Of a stretch of DNA of 64,000 nt, positions 1 through 13,311 are shown piece by piece. The position numbers and the translations under genes are program-made. Source of the stretch: Procambarus clarkii (Eukaryota; Arthropoda; Malacostraca; Decapoda; Cambaridae); assembly GCF_040958095.1 (NCBI RefSeq), contig NC_091195.1, positions 23,768,817-23,832,816 on the forward strand, given 5' to 3'. The notes below the pieces were generated by a model that did no database searches, had not been told where the DNA came from, and saw nothing but the letters and a program-made list of their open reading frames with translations. Position 1 is the stretch's first letter; each line of letters starts with the position of its first letter.

Positions 1-730
1 GCGGCGAAATTCGCACGATTTTTGGCCGCTAGCGGCGAAATTCACACGATTTTTGGCCGCTAGCGGCAAAAATAGCCCGATTTTTGGCCGCTAGCGGCGA
101 AAATCGCCCGATTTTTGGCTGCTAGCGGCAAAAATAGCCCGCTAGCGGCGAAAATTGCGCGATTTTTGGCCGGTAGCGGCGAAAATCGCGCGATTTTTGG
201 CCGCTAGCGGCAAAAATAGCCCGATTTTTGGCCGCTAGCGGCGAAAATCGCGCGATTTTTGGCCGCTAGCGGCAAAAATAGCCCGATTTTTGGCCGCTAG
301 CAGCGAAAATCGCACGGTTTTTGGCCGCTAGTGGCGAAAATGGCGCTATTTTTGGCCGGTAGCGGCGAAAATCGCGATTTTTGCCCGCCAGCTGCGAAAA
401 TCACATAGTTTTTGGCCGCTAGCGGCGAAAATCGCGCGGTTTTTGGCCGGTAGCGGCGTAAATAGCGCTATTTTTGCCCGCCAATTGCAAAAATCGCATG
501 GTTTTTGGCCGCTAGCGGCGAAAATTGCGCAATTTTTGGCCGCTAGCGGCTTAATTCGCACGATTTTTGGCCGCTAGCGGCGAAATTTGCACGATTTTTG
601 GCCGCTAGCGGCGAAAATCGGTCGATTTTTGGTAGGTAGCGGCGAAATTCGCACGGATTTTGACTGGTAGCGGTGAAATTTGCACGATTTTTGGCCGTTA
701 GTGGCAAAAATCGCCCGATTTTTGCGGGCC

Positions 731-751
731 AAAAACAAAACAAAACAAAAA
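731..751 (-). repeat. 21-nt T/G tract, copy 1
   Basis: A5-C-A4-C-A4-C-A5 on the plus strand, so the tract lies on the minus strand. A-orientation monomers lie to its left and B to its right. The next copy is 1,969 bp away. The right flank reads CCGTGTG where most inverted copies read CCGTGCG. Confidence 0.95.
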
Positions 752-2699
752 CCGTGTGATTTTCGCCGCAAGCGGCAAAAAATCGCGCGATTTTCGCCGC
801 TAGCGGCCAGAAACTATGCGATTTTTGCAGCTGGCGGGTAAAAATCGCGCGAATTTCGCCGCTACCTGCCAAAAACCGCGCGATTTTCGCCACTAGCGGC
901 CAAAAATCGGGCGATTATCGCCGCTAGCGGCCAAAAATCGGGCTATTTTTACCGCTAGCGGCGAAATTTGCGCGGGTTTTGGCCGCTAGCGGCGAAATTC
1001 ACACGATTTTTGGCCGCTAGCGGCAAAAATAGCCCGATTTTTGGCCGCTAGCGGCGAAAATCGCCCGATTTTTGGCTGCTAGCGGCAAAAATAGCCCGCT
1101 AGCGGCGAAAATTGCGCGGTTTTTGGCCGGTAGCGGCGAAAATCGCGCGATTTTTGGCCGCTAGCGGCAAAAATAGCCCGATTTTTGGCCGCTAGCGGCG
1201 AAAATCGCGCGATTTTTGCCCGCCAGCTGCGAAAATCGCACGGTTTTTGGCCGGTAGCGGCGATAATCGCGCGATTTTGGCCGCTAGCGGCCAAAAATCG
1301 GGCTATTTTTACCGCTAGCGGCGAAAATTGCGCGGTTTTTGGCCGGTAGCGGCGAAAATCGCGCGATTTTGGCTGGTAGCGGCAAAATTCGCACGATTTT
1401 TGTCCGCTAGCGGCGAAATTCGCACGATTTTTTGCCGCTAGCAGCGAAATTCGCACGATTTTTGGCCGCTAGGGGCGAAAATCGTCGATTTTTGGCCGCT
1501 AGCAGCGAAAATCGCGCGATTTTTGGCCGGTAGCGGCGAAAATCGCGCGATTTTGGCCGGTAGCGGCGAATCTCGCACGATTTTTGGCCGCTATTGGCGA
1601 AAATCGCGCAAATTTCGCCGCTAGCGGCAAAAATAGTCCGATTTTTGGCCGTCAGCGGCGAAAATCGCGCGATTTTCGCCGCTATCGGCCAAAATCGCGC
1701 GATTTTCGCCGCTAGCGGCGATTTTGGCTGCTAGCGGCTTATTTCGCACGATTTTTGGCCGCTAGCGGCGAAATTCGCACGATTTTTGGCCGCTAGCGGC
1801 GAAATTCGCATGATTTTTGGCCGCTAGCAGCAAAAATAGCCCGCTAGCGGCGAAAATCGCGCGATTTTTGGCCGCTAGCGGCGAAAATCGCGATTTTTGG
1901 CCGCTAGCGGCAAAATTCGCACGATTTTTGGCCGGTAGCGGCGAAAATCGCGAGTTTTGCCCGCCAGCTGCGAAAATCGCATGGTTTTTGGCCGCTAGCG
2001 GCGAAAATTGCGCGGTTTTTGGCCGGTAGCGGCGAAAATCGCGCTATTTTTGGCCGGTAGCGGCGAAAATCGCGATTTTTTCCCGCCAGCTGCGAAAATC
2101 GCATAGTTTTTGGCCGGTAGCGGCGAAAATCGCGAGTTTTGCCCGCCAGCTGCGAAAATCGCATGGTTTTTGGCCGCTAGCGGCGAAAATTGCGCGGTTT
2201 TTGGCCGGTAGCGGCGAAAATCGCGCTATTTTTGGCCGGTAGCGGCGAAAATCGCGATTTTTTCCCGCCAGCTGCGAAAATCGCATAGTTTTTGGCCGCT
2301 AGCGGCGAAAATCGCGATTTTTTCCCGCCAGCTGCGAAAATCGCATAGTTTTTGGCCGCTAGCGGCGAAAATCGCGCGGTTTTTGGCCGCTAGCAGCGAA
2401 AATCGCACGGTTTTTGGCCGCTAGTGGCGAAAATGGCGCTATTTTTGGCCGGTAGCGGCGAAAATCGCGATTTTTGCCCGCCAGCTGCGAAAATCGCACG
2501 ATTTTTGGCCGCTAGCGGCGAAAATTGCGCAATTTTTGGCCGCTAGCGGCAAAATTTGCACGATTTTTGGCCGCTAGCGGCGAAAATCGGTCGATTTTTG
2601 GTAGGTAGCGGCGAAATTCGCACGGATTTTGACTGGTAGCGGTGAAATTTGCACGATTTTTGGCCGTTAGTGGGAAAAATCGCCCGATTTTTGCGGGCC

Positions 2700-2720
2700 A
2701 AAAACAAAACAAAACAAAAA
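2700..2720 (-). repeat. 21-nt T/G tract, copy 2
   Basis: Minus-strand copy at an A-to-B switch. The neighbouring monomer to its right has an A-run variant (AAAAAAAACGCGCG) not seen beside copy 1. The next copy, at 4373, is in the opposite orientation. Confidence 0.95.
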
Positions 2721-4372
2721 CCGTGCGATTTTCGCCGCAAGCGGCAAAAAAAACGCGCGATTTTCGCCGCTAGCGGCCAGAAACTATGCGATTTTTGCAG
2801 CTGGCGGGTAAAAATCGCGCGAATTTCGCCGCTACCTGCCAAAAATCGCGCAATTTTCGCCACTAGCGGCCAAAAACCATGCGATTTTCGCAGCTGGCTA
2901 GCAAAAATCGCGATTTTCGCCGCTACCGGCCAAAAATAGCGCGATTTTCGCCGCTAGCGGCCAAAAATCGGGCGATTATCGCCGCTAGCGGCCAAAAATC
3001 AGGCTATTTTTACCGCTAGCGGCGAAATTTGCGCGGGTTTTGGCCGGTAGCGGCCAAAATCGCGCGATTTTGGCCGATAGCGGCGAAATTCGCACGATTT
3101 TTGGCCGCTAGCGGCGAAAATCGCCCGATTTTTGGCTGCTAGCGGCAAAAATAGCCCGCTAGCGGCGAAAATTGCGCGGTTTTTGGCCGGTAGCGGCGAA
3201 AATCGCGCGATTTTTGGCCGCTAGCGGCAAAAATAGCCCGATTTTTGGCCGCTAGCGGCGAAAATCGCGCGATTTTTGCCCGCCAGCTGCGAAAATCGCA
3301 CGGTTTTTGGCCGGTAGCGGCGATAATCGCGCGATTTTGGCCGCTAGCGGCCAAAAATCGGGCTATTTTTACCGCTAGCGGCGAAAATTGCGCGGTTTTT
3401 GGCCGGTAGCGGCGAAAATCGCGCGATTTTGGCTGGTAGCGGCAAAATTCGCACGATTTTTGTCCGCTAGCGGCGAAATTTGCACGATTTTTTGCCGCTA
3501 GCAGCGAAATTCGCACGATTTTTGGCCGCTAGGGGGCGAAAATCGTCGATTTTTGGCCGCTAGCGGCGAAATTCGCACGATTTTTGTCCGCTAGCGGCGA
3601 AATTTGCACGATTTTTGGCCGGTAGCGGCGAAATTCGCACGACTTTTGGCCGCTAGCGGCGATTTTGGCTGCTAGCGGCTTATTTCGCACGATTTTTGGC
3701 CGCTAGCGGCGATTTTGGCTGCTAGCGGCTTATTTCGCACGATTTTTGGCCGCTAGCGGCGAAATTCGCACGATTTTTGGCCGCTAGCGGCGAAATTCGC
3801 ATGATTTTTGGCCGCTAGCAGCAAAAATAGCCCGCTAGCGGCGAAAATCGCGCGATTTTTGGCCGCTAGCGGCGAAAATCGCGATTTTTGGCCGCTAGCG
3901 GCAAAATTCGCACGATTTTTGGCCGCTAGCGGCAAAAATCGTCGATTTTTGGCCGCTAGCGGCAAAAATAGCCCGATTTTTGGCCGGTAGCGGCGAAAAT
4001 CGCGAGTTTTGCCCGCCAGCTGCGAAAATCGCATGGTTTTTGGCCGCTAGCGGCGAAAATTGCGCGGTTTTTGGCCGGTAGCGGCGAAAATCGCGCTATT
4101 TTTGGCCGGTAGCGGCGAAAATCGCGATTTTTTCCCGCCAGCTGCGAAAATCGCATAGTTTTTGGCCGCTAGCGGCGAAAATCGCGATTTTTTCCCGCTA
4201 GCTGCAAAAATCGCATGGTTTCTGGCCGCTAGCGTCGAAAATAGCGCGGTTTTCGGCTGTTAGCGGCAAAAATCGCCGATTTTTGGCCGGTAGCGGCGAA
4301 AATCGCATAGTTTCTGGCCGCTAGCGGCGAAAATCGCGCGATTTTTTGCCGCTTGCGGCGAAAATCGCACGG

Positions 4373-4393
4373 TTTTTGTTTTGTTTTGTTTTT
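4373..4393 (+). repeat. 21-nt T/G tract, copy 3
   Basis: First plus-strand copy. Its right flank reads TTTTTCGCCCGC where the others read TTTTTGGCCCGC or a close relative. Between this copy and copy 2 the higher-order module reverses orientation. Confidence 0.95.
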
Positions 4394-6132
4394 CGCCCGC
4401 AAAAATCGGGCGATTTTTGCCACTAACGGCCAAAAATCGTGCAAATTTCACCGCTACCAGTCAAAATCCGTGCGAATTTCGCCGTTAGCGGCCAAAAATC
4501 GTGCAAATTTCGCCGCTAGCGGCCAAAAATCGTGCGAATTTCGCCGCTAGCGGCCAAAAATTGCGCAATTTTCGCCGCTAGCGGCCAAAAACCATGCGAT
4601 TTTTGCAGTTGGCGGGCAAAAATAGCGCTATTTTCGCCGCTACCGGCCAAAAACCGCGCGATTTTCGCCGCTAGCGGCCAAAAACTGTGTGATTTTCGCA
4701 GCTGGCGGGCAAAAATCGCGATTTTCGCCGCTTGCGGCCAAAAACTATGCGATTTTCGCAGCTGGCGGGAAAAAATCGCGATTTTCGCCGCTACCGGCCA
4801 AAAATAGCGCAATTTTCGCCGCTACCGGCCAAAAATAGCGCAATTTTCGCCGCTACCGGCCAAAAACCGCGCGATTTTCGCCGCTACCGGCCAAAAATCG
4901 GGCTATTTTTGCCGCTAGCGGCCAAAAATCGCGATTTTCGCCGCTAGCGGCCAAAAATCGCGCGATTTTCGCCGCTAGCGGGCTATTTTTGCTGCTAGCG
5001 GCCAAAAATCGTGCGAATTTCGCCGCTAGCGGCCAAAAATCGTGCGAATTTCGCCGCTAGCGGCCAAAAATCGTGCGAAATAAGCCGCTAGCAGCCAAAA
5101 TCGCCGCTAGCGGCGAAAATCGCGCGATTTTGGCCGATAGCGGCGAAAATCGCGCGATTTTCGCCGCTGACGGCCAAAAATCGGACTATTTTTGCCGCTA
5201 GCGGCGAAATTTGCGCGATTTTCGCCAATAGCGGCCAAAAATCGTGCGAATTTCGCCGCTACCGGCCAAAATCGCGCGATTTTCGCTGCTAGCGGCCAAA
5301 ACTCGGGCTATTTTCGCTGCTAGCGGCCAAAAATCGGGTTATTTTTGCCGCTAGCGGCCAAAAATCGACGATTTTCGCCCCTAGCGGCCAAAAATCGTGC
5401 GAATTTCGCTGCTAGCGGCAAAAAATCGTGCGAATTTCGCCGCTAGCGGACAAAAATCGTGCGAATTTTGCCGCTACCAGCCAAAATCGCGCGATTTTCG
5501 CCGCTACCGGCCAAAAACCGCGCAATTTTCGCCGCTAGCGGTAAAAATAGCCCGATTTTTGGCCGCTAGCGGCCAAAATCGCTCGATTATCGCCGCTACC
5601 GGCCAAAAACCGTGCGATTTTCGCAGCTGGCGGGCAAAAATCGCGCGATTTTCGCCGCTAGCGGCCAAAAATCGGGCTATTTTTGCCGCTAGCGGCCAAA
5701 AATCGCGCGATTTTCGCCGCTACCGGCCAAAAACCGCGCAATTTTCGCCGCTAGCGGACTATTTTTGCCGCTAGCAGCCAAAAATCGGGCGATTTTCGCC
5801 GCTAGCGGCCAAAAATCGGGCTATTTTTGCCGCTAGCGGCCAAAAATCGTGTGAATTTCGCCGCTAGCGGCCAAAACCCGCGCAAATTTCGCCGCTAGCG
5901 GTAAAAATAGCCCGATTTTTGGCCGCTAGCGGCGATAATCGCCCGATTTTTGGCCGCTAGCGGCGAAAATCGCGCTATTTTTGGCCGCTAGTGGCGAAAA
6001 TCGCGCGGTTTTTGGCAGGTAGCGGCGAAATTCGCGCGATTTTTACCCGCCAGCTGCAAAAATCGCATAGTTTCTGGCCGCTAGCGGCGAAAATCGCGCG
6101 ATTTTTTGCCGCTTGCGGCGAAAATCGCACGG

Positions 6133-6153
6133 TTTTTGTTTTGTTTTGTTTTT
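6133..6153 (+). repeat. 21-nt T/G tract, copy 4
   Basis: Lies 1,760 bp after copy 3. It closes a short A block that opened near 5.9 kb and opens a B block that ends at the CAGCTG switch at 6710. Confidence 0.95.
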
Positions 6154-7733
6154 GGCCCGCAAAAATCGGGCGATTTTTGCCACTAACGGCCAAAAATCGT
6201 GCAAATTTCACCGCTACCAGTCAAAATCCGTGCGAATTTCGCCGCTACCTACCAAAAATCGACCGATTTTCGCCGCTAGCGGCCAAAAATCGTGCAAATT
6301 TCGCCGCTAGCGGCCAAAAATCGTGCAAATTTCGCCGCTAGCGGCCAAAAATCGTGCGAATTTCGCCGCTAGCGGCCAAAAATTGCGCAATTTTCGCCGC
6401 TAGCGGCCAAAAACCATGCGATTTTTGCAATTGGCGGGCAAAAATAGCGCTATTTTCGCCGCTACCGGCCAAAAACCGCGCGATTTTCGCCGCTAGCGGC
6501 CAAAAACTATGTGATTTTCGCAGCTGGCGGGCAAAAATCGCGATTTTCGCCGCTACCGGCCAAAAATAGCGCCATTTTCGCCACTAGCGGCCAAAAACCG
6601 TGCGATTTTCGCTGCTAGCGGCCAAAAATCGGGCTATTTTTGCCGCTAGCGGCCAAAAATCGCGCGATTTTCGCCGCTACCGGCCAAAAACCGCGCAATT
6701 TTCGCCCGCCAGCTGCGAAAATCGCACGGTTTTTGGCCGGTAGCGGCGATAATCGCGCGATTTTGGCCGCTAGCGGCAAAATTCGCACGATTTTTGTCCG
6801 CTAGCGGCGAAATTCGTACGATTTTTGGCCGCTAGCAGCGAAATTCGCACGATTTTTGGCCGCTAGGGGCGAAAATCGTCGATTTTTGGCCGCTAGCGGC
6901 AAAAATAACCCGATTTTTGGCCGCTAGCAGCGAAAATAGCCCGAGTTTTGGCCGCTAGCAGCGAAAATCGCGCGATTTTTGGCCGGTAGCGGCGAAAATC
7001 GCGCGATTTTGGCCGGTAGCGGCGAAATTCGCACGATTTTTGGCCGCTATTGGCGAAAATCGCGCAAATTTCGCCGCTAGCGGCAAAAATAGCCCGATTT
7101 TTGGCCGTCAGCGGCGAAAATCGCGCGATTTTCGCCGCTATCGGCCAAAATCGCGCGATTTTCGCCGCTAGCGGCTTATTTCGCACGATTTTTGGCCGCT
7201 AGCGGCGATTTTGGCTGCTAGCGGCTTATTTCGCACGATTTTTGGCCGCTAGCGGCGAAATTCGCACGATTTTTGGCCGCTAGCGGCGAAAATCGCGCTA
7301 TTTTTGGCCGTTTGCGGCGAAAATAGCCCCATTTTTGGCCGCTAGCGGCGAAAATAGCCCCTTTTTAGGCCGCTAGCGGCAAAAATCGGTCGATTTTTGG
7401 CAGGTAGCGGCGAAATTCGCGCTATTTTTGCCCGCCAGCTGCAAAAATCGCATGGTTTCTGGCCGCTAGCGTCGAAAATAGCGCGGTTTTCGGCTGTTAG
7501 CGGCAAAAATCGCCGATTTTTGGCCGCTAGCGGCGAAAATCGCCCCATTTTTGGCCGCTAGCTGCAAAAATCGCATAGTTTCTGGCCGCTAGCGGCGAAA
7601 ATCGCGCGATTTTTGGCCGCTTTCGGCGATAATCTCCCGATTTTTGGCCGCTAGCGGCGAAAATCGCGCTATTTTTGGCCGCTAGCGGCGAAATTCGCGC
7701 GATTTTTACCCGCCAGCTGCAAAAATCGCACGG

Positions 7734-7754
7734 TTTTTGTTTTGTTTTGTTTTT
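7734..7754 (+). repeat. 21-nt T/G tract, copy 5 (recombinant flank)
   Basis: Its right flank goes directly to GGCTCGCAAAAATCGACCG, skipping the TCGGGCG monomer found beside most copies. The left flank lacks the usual CCGCTTGCGG monomer, so this looks like a recombinant or deleted version. Confidence 0.95.
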
Positions 7755-9465
7755 GGCTCGCAAAAATCGACCGATTTTCGCCGCTAGCGGCCAAAAATCG
7801 TGCAAATTTCACCGCTACCAGTCAAAATCCGTGCGAATTTCGCCGCTACCTACCAAAAATCGACCGATTTTCGCCGCTAGCGGTCAAAAATCGTGCAAAT
7901 TTCGCCGCTAGCGGCCAAAAATCGTGCGAATTTCGCCGCTAGCGGCCAAAAATTGCGCAATTTTCGCCGCTAGCGGCCAAAAACCATGCGATTTTTGCAG
8001 TTGGCGGGCAAAAATAGCGCTATTTTCGCCGCTACCGGCCAAAAACCGCGCGATTTTCGCCGCTAGAGCCAAAAACTATGTGATTTTCGCAGCTGGCGGG
8101 CAAAAATCGCGATTTTCGCCGCTACCGGCCAAAAATAGCGCCATTTTCGCCACTAGCGGCCAAAAACCGCGCGATTTTCGCCGCTAGCGGCCAAAAATCG
8201 TGCGATTTTCGCCGCTAGCGGCCAAAAATCGTGCGAATTTCGCCGCTAGCGGCCAAAAATCGCGCGATTTTCGCCGCTAGCGGGCTATTTTTGCTGCTAG
8301 CGGCCAAAAATCGTGCGAATTTCGCCGCTAGCGGCCAAAAATCGTGCGAATTTCGCCGCTAGCGGCCAAAAATCGTGCGAAATAAGCCGCTAGCAGCCAA
8401 AATCGCTGCTAGCGGCCAAAAATCGTGCGAAATAAGCCGCTAGCGGCGAAAATCGCGCGATTTTGGCCGATAGCGGCGAAAATCGCGCGATTTTCGCCGC
8501 TGACGGCCAAAAATCGGACTATTTTTGCCGCTAGCGGCGAAATTTGCGCGATTTTCGCCAATAGCGGCCAAAAATCGTGCGAATTTCGCCGCTACCGGCC
8601 AAAATCGCGCGATTTTCGCCGCTACCGGCCAAAAATCGCGCGATTTTCGCTGCTAGCGGCCAAAACTCGGGCTATTTTCGCTGCTAGCGGCCAAAAATCG
8701 GGTTATTTTTGCCGCTAGCGGCCAAAAATCGACGATTTTCGCCCCTAGCGGCCAAAAATCGTGCGAATTTCGCTGCTAGCGGCAAAAAATCGTGCGAATT
8801 TTGCCGCTACCAGCCAAAATCGCGCGATTTTCGCCGCTACCGGCCAAAAACCGTGCGATTTTCGCAGCTGGCGGGCAAAAATCGCGCGATTTTCGCCGCT
8901 AGCGGCCAAAAATCGGGCTATTTTTGCCGCTAGCGGCCAAAAATCGCGCGATTTTCGCCGCTACCGGCCAAAAACCGCGCAATTTTCGCCGCTAGCGGGC
9001 TATTTTTGCCGCTAGCAGCCAAAAATCGGGCGATTTTCGCCGCTAGCGGCCAAAAATCGGGCTATTTTTGCCGCTAGCGGCCAAAAATCGTGTGAATTTC
9101 GCCGCTAGCGGCCAAAAATCGTGCGAATTTCGCCGCTAGCGGCCAAAAATCGTGCGAAATAAGCCGCTATCGGCATAAATCGCGCGATTTTGGCCGCTAC
9201 CGGCCAAAACCCGCGCAAATTTCGCCGCTAGCGGTAAAAATAGCCCGATTTTTGGCCGCTAGCGGCGATAATCGCCCGATTTTTGGCCGCTAGCGGCGAA
9301 AATCGCGCTATTTTTGGCCGCTAGTGGCGAAAATCGCGCGGTTTTTGGCAGGTAGCGGCGAAATTCGCGCGATTTTTACCCGCCAGCTGCAAAAATCGCA
9401 TAGTTTCTGGCCGCTAGCGGCGAAAATCGCGCGATTTTTTGCCGCTTGCGGCGAAAATCGCACGG

Positions 9466-9486
9466 TTTTTGTTTTGTTTTGTTTTT
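9466..9486 (+). repeat. 21-nt T/G tract, copy 6
   Basis: Standard flanks. It lies 2,711 bp before copy 7, matching the offset of the surrounding module. Confidence 0.95.
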
Positions 9487-11300
9487 GGCCCGCAAAAATC
9501 GGGCGATTTTTGCCACTAACGGCCAAAAATCGTGCAAATTTCACCGCTACCAGTCAAAATCCGTGCGAATTTCGCCGCTACCTACCAAAAATCGACCGAT
9601 TTTCGCCGCTAGCGGCCAAAAATCGTGCAAATTTCGCCGCTAGCGGTCAAAAATCGTGCAAATTTCGCCGCTAGCGGCCAAAAACCGCGCGATTTTCGCC
9701 GCTAGCGGCCAAAAACTATGCGATTTTCGCAGCTGGCGGGAAAAAATCGCGATTTTCGCCGCTACCGGCCAAAAATAGCGCGATTTTCGCCGCTAGCGGC
9801 CAAAAACCATGCGATTTTCGCAGCTGGCGGGTAAAAATCGCGCGAATTTCGCCGCTACCTGCCAAAAACCGCGCGATTTTCGCCACTAGCGGCCAAAAAT
9901 AGCGCGATTTTCGCCGCTAGCGGCCAAAAATCGGGCGATTATCGCCGCTAGCGGCCAAAAATCGGGCTATTTTTACCGCTAGCGGCGAAATTTGCGCGGG
10001 TTTTGGCCGGTAGCGGCCAAAATCGCGCGATTTTTGGCCGCTAGCGGCAAAAATAGCCCGATTTTTGGCCGCTAGCGGCAAAAATAGCCCGATTTTTGGC
10101 CGCTAGCGGCGAAAATCGCGCGATTTTTGCCCGCCAGCTGCGAAAATCGCACGGTTTTTGGCCGGTAGCGGCGAAAATCGCGCGATTTTGGCCGGTAGCG
10201 GCCAAAAATCGCGCGATTTTCGCTGCTAGCGGCCAAAACTCGGGCTATTTTCGCTGCTAGCGGCCAAAAATCGGGTTATTATTGCCGCTAGCGGCCAAAA
10301 ATCGACGATTTTAGCCCCTAGCGGCCAAAAATCGTGCGAATTTCGCTGCTAGCGGCAAAAAATCGTGCGAATTTTGCCGCTACCAGCCAAAATCGCGCGA
10401 TTTTCGCCGCTACCGGCCAAAAACCGCGCAATTTTCGCCGCTAGCGGGCTATTTTTGCCGCTAGCAGCCAAAAATCGGGCGATTTTCGCCGCTAGCGGCC
10501 AAAAATCGTGTGAATTTCGCCGCTAGCGGCTAAAAATCGTGCGAATTTCGCCGCTAGCGGCCAAAAATCGTGCGAAATAAGCCGCTATCGGCATAAATCG
10601 GGCGATTTTCGCCGCTAGCGGCCAAAAATCGTGCAAATTTCGCCGCTAGCGGTCAAAAATCGTGCAAATTTCGCCGCTAGCGGCCAAAAATCGTGCGAAT
10701 TTCGCCGCTAGCGGCCAAAAATTGCGCAATTTTCGCCGCTAGCGGCCAAAAACCGCGCGATTTTCGCCGCTAGCGGCCAAAAACTATGCGATTTTCGCAG
10801 CTGGCGGGAAAAAATCGCGATTTTCGCCGCTAGCGGCCAAAAACTATGCGATTTTCGCAGCTGGCGGGAAAAAATCGCGATTTTCGCCGCTACCGGCCAA
10901 AAATAGCGCGATTTTCACCGCTACCGGCCAAAAACCGCGCAATTTTCGCCGCTAGCGGCCAAAAACCATGCGATTTTCGCAGCTGGCGGGCAAAACTCGC
11001 GATTTTCGCCGCTACCGGCCAAAAATCGAGCTATTTTTGCCGCTAGCGGCCAAAAATCGACGATTTTCGCCGCTAGCGGCCAAAAATCGTGCGAATTTTG
11101 CCGCTAGCGGCCAAAAATCGCGATTTTCGCCGCTAGCGGCCAAAAATCGCGCGATTTTCGCCGCTAGCGGCCAAAACTCGGGCTATTTTCGCTGCTAGCG
11201 GCCAAAAATCGTGCGAAATAAGCCGCTAGCAGCCAAAATCGCCGCTAGCGGCCAAAAATCGTGCGAAATAAGCCGCTAGCAGCCAAAATCGCCGCTAGCG

Positions 11301-13311
11301 GCCAAAATTCGTGCGAAATAAGCCGCTAGCGGCGAAAATCGCGCGATTTTGGCCGATAGCGGCGAAAATCGCGCGATTTTCGCCGCTGACGGCCAAAAAT
11401 CGTGCGAATTTCGCCGCTACCGGCCAAAATCGCGCGATTTTCGCCGCTACCGGCCAAAAATCGCGCGATTTTCGCTGCTAGCGGCCAAAACTCGGGCTAT
11501 TTTCGCTGCTAGCGGCCAAAAATCGGGTTATTTTTGCCGCTAGCGGCCAAAAATCGACGATTTTCGCCCCCTAGCGGCCAAAAATCGTGCGAATTTTGCC
11601 GCTACCAGCCAAAATCGCACGATTTTCGCCGCTACCGGCCAAAAACCGCGCAATTTTCGCCGCTAGCGGTAAAAATAGCCCGATTTTTGGCCGCTAGCGG
11701 CCAAAATCGCGCGATTATCGCCGCTACCGGACAAAAACCGTGCGATTTTCGCAGCTGGCGGGCAAAAATCGCGCGATTTTCGCCGCTAGCGGCCAAAAAT
11801 CGGGCTATTTTTGCCGCTAGCGGCCAAAAATCGCGCGATTTTCGCCGCTACCGGCCAAAAACCGCGCAATTTTCGCCGCTAGCGGTAAAAATAGCCTGAT
11901 TTTTGGCCGCTAGCGGCGATAATCGCCCGATTTTTGGCCGCTAGCGGCGAAAATCGCGCTATTTTTGGCCGGTAGCGGCGAAAATCGCGATTTTTGCTAG
12001 CCAGCTGCGAAAATCGCATGGTTTTTGGCCGCTAGTGGCGAAAATTGCGCGATTTTTGGCAGGTAGCGGCGAAATTCGCGCGATTTTTACCCGCCAGCTG
12101 CAAAAATCGCATAGTTTCTGGCCGCTAGCGGCGAAAATCGCGCGATTTTTTGCCGCTTGCGGCGAAAATCGCACGGTTTTTGTTTTGTTTTGTTTTTGGC
12201 CCGCAAAAATCGGGCGATTTTTGCCACTAACGGCCAAAAATCGTGCAAATTTCACCGCTACCAGTCAAAATCCGTGCGAATTTCGCCGCTACCTACCAAA
12301 AATCGACCGATTTTCGCCGCTAGCGGCCAAAAATCGTGCAAATTTCGCCGCTAGCGGTCAAAAATCGTGCAAATTTCGCCGCTAGCGGCCAAAAACCGCG
12401 CGATTTTCGCCGCTAGCGGCCAAAAACTATGCGATTTTCGCAGCTGGCGGGAAAAAATCGCGATTTTCGCCGCTACCGGCCAAAAATAGCGCGATTTTCG
12501 CCGCTAGCGGCCAAAAACCATGCGATTTTCGCAGCTGGCGGGTAAAAATCGCGCGAATTTCGCCGCTACCTGCCAAAAACCGCGCGATTTTCGCCACTAG
12601 CGGCCAAAAATAGCGCGATTTTCGCCGCTAGCGGCCAAAAATCGGGCGATTATCGCCGCTAGCGGCCAAAAATCGGGCTATTTTTACCGCTAGCGGCGAA
12701 ATTTGCGCGGGTTTTGGCCGGTAGCGGCCAAAATCGCGCGATTTTTGGCCGCTAGCGGCAAAAATAGCCCGATTTTTGGCCGCTAGCGGCAAAAATAGCC
12801 CGATTTTTGGCCGCTAGCGGCGAAAATCGCGCGATTTTTGCCCGCCAGCTGCGAAAATCGCACGGTTTTTGGCCGGTAGCGGCGAAAATCGCGCGATTTT
12901 GGCCGGTAGCGGCCAAAAATCGCGCGATTTTCGCTGCTAGCGGCCAAAACTCGGGCTATTTTCGCTGCTAGCGGCCAAAAATCGGGTTATTTTTGCCGCT
13001 AGCGGCCAAAAATCGACGATTTTAGCCCCTAGCGGCCAAAAATCGTGCGAATTTCGCTGCTAGCGGCAAAAAATCGTGCGAATTTTGCCGCTACCAGCCA
13101 AAATCGCGCGATTTTCGCCGCTACCGGCCAAAAACCGCGCAATTTTCGCCGCTAGCGGTAAAAATAGCCCGATTTTTGGCCGCTAGCGGCCAAAATCGCG
13201 CGATTATCGCCGCTACCGGCCAAAAACCGTGCGATTTTCGCAGCTGGCGGGCAAAAATCGCGCGATTTTCGCCGCTAGCGGCCAAAAATCGGGCTATTTT
13301 TGCCGCTAGCG
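11301..13311. repeat. 2,011-bp tandem duplication, unit 1
   Basis: Begins at GCCAAAATTCGTGCG, a variant that recurs 2,011 bp downstream. The two units read almost identically. One visible difference is GCGCAATTTTCG near 11866 against GCGCAAATTTCG near 13877. Confidence 0.85.
12177..12197 (+). repeat. 21-nt T/G tract, copy 7
   Basis: Sits in the first unit of the 2,011-bp tandem duplication. Confidence 0.95.

Larger units (their letters stand above)
1..4372. repeat. Satellite segment with inverted higher-order modules
   Basis: Here the higher-order module lies mostly in the opposite orientation to the stretch that follows: the 21-nt tract reads as A-rich on the plus strand (731 and 2700). 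The block at about 955-1500 recurs at about 3015-3560 with an offset near 2,060 bp, nearly unchanged. The same block occurs reverse-complemented at about 5397-5774, so whole modules, not only monomers, have been inverted. Confidence 0.8.
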
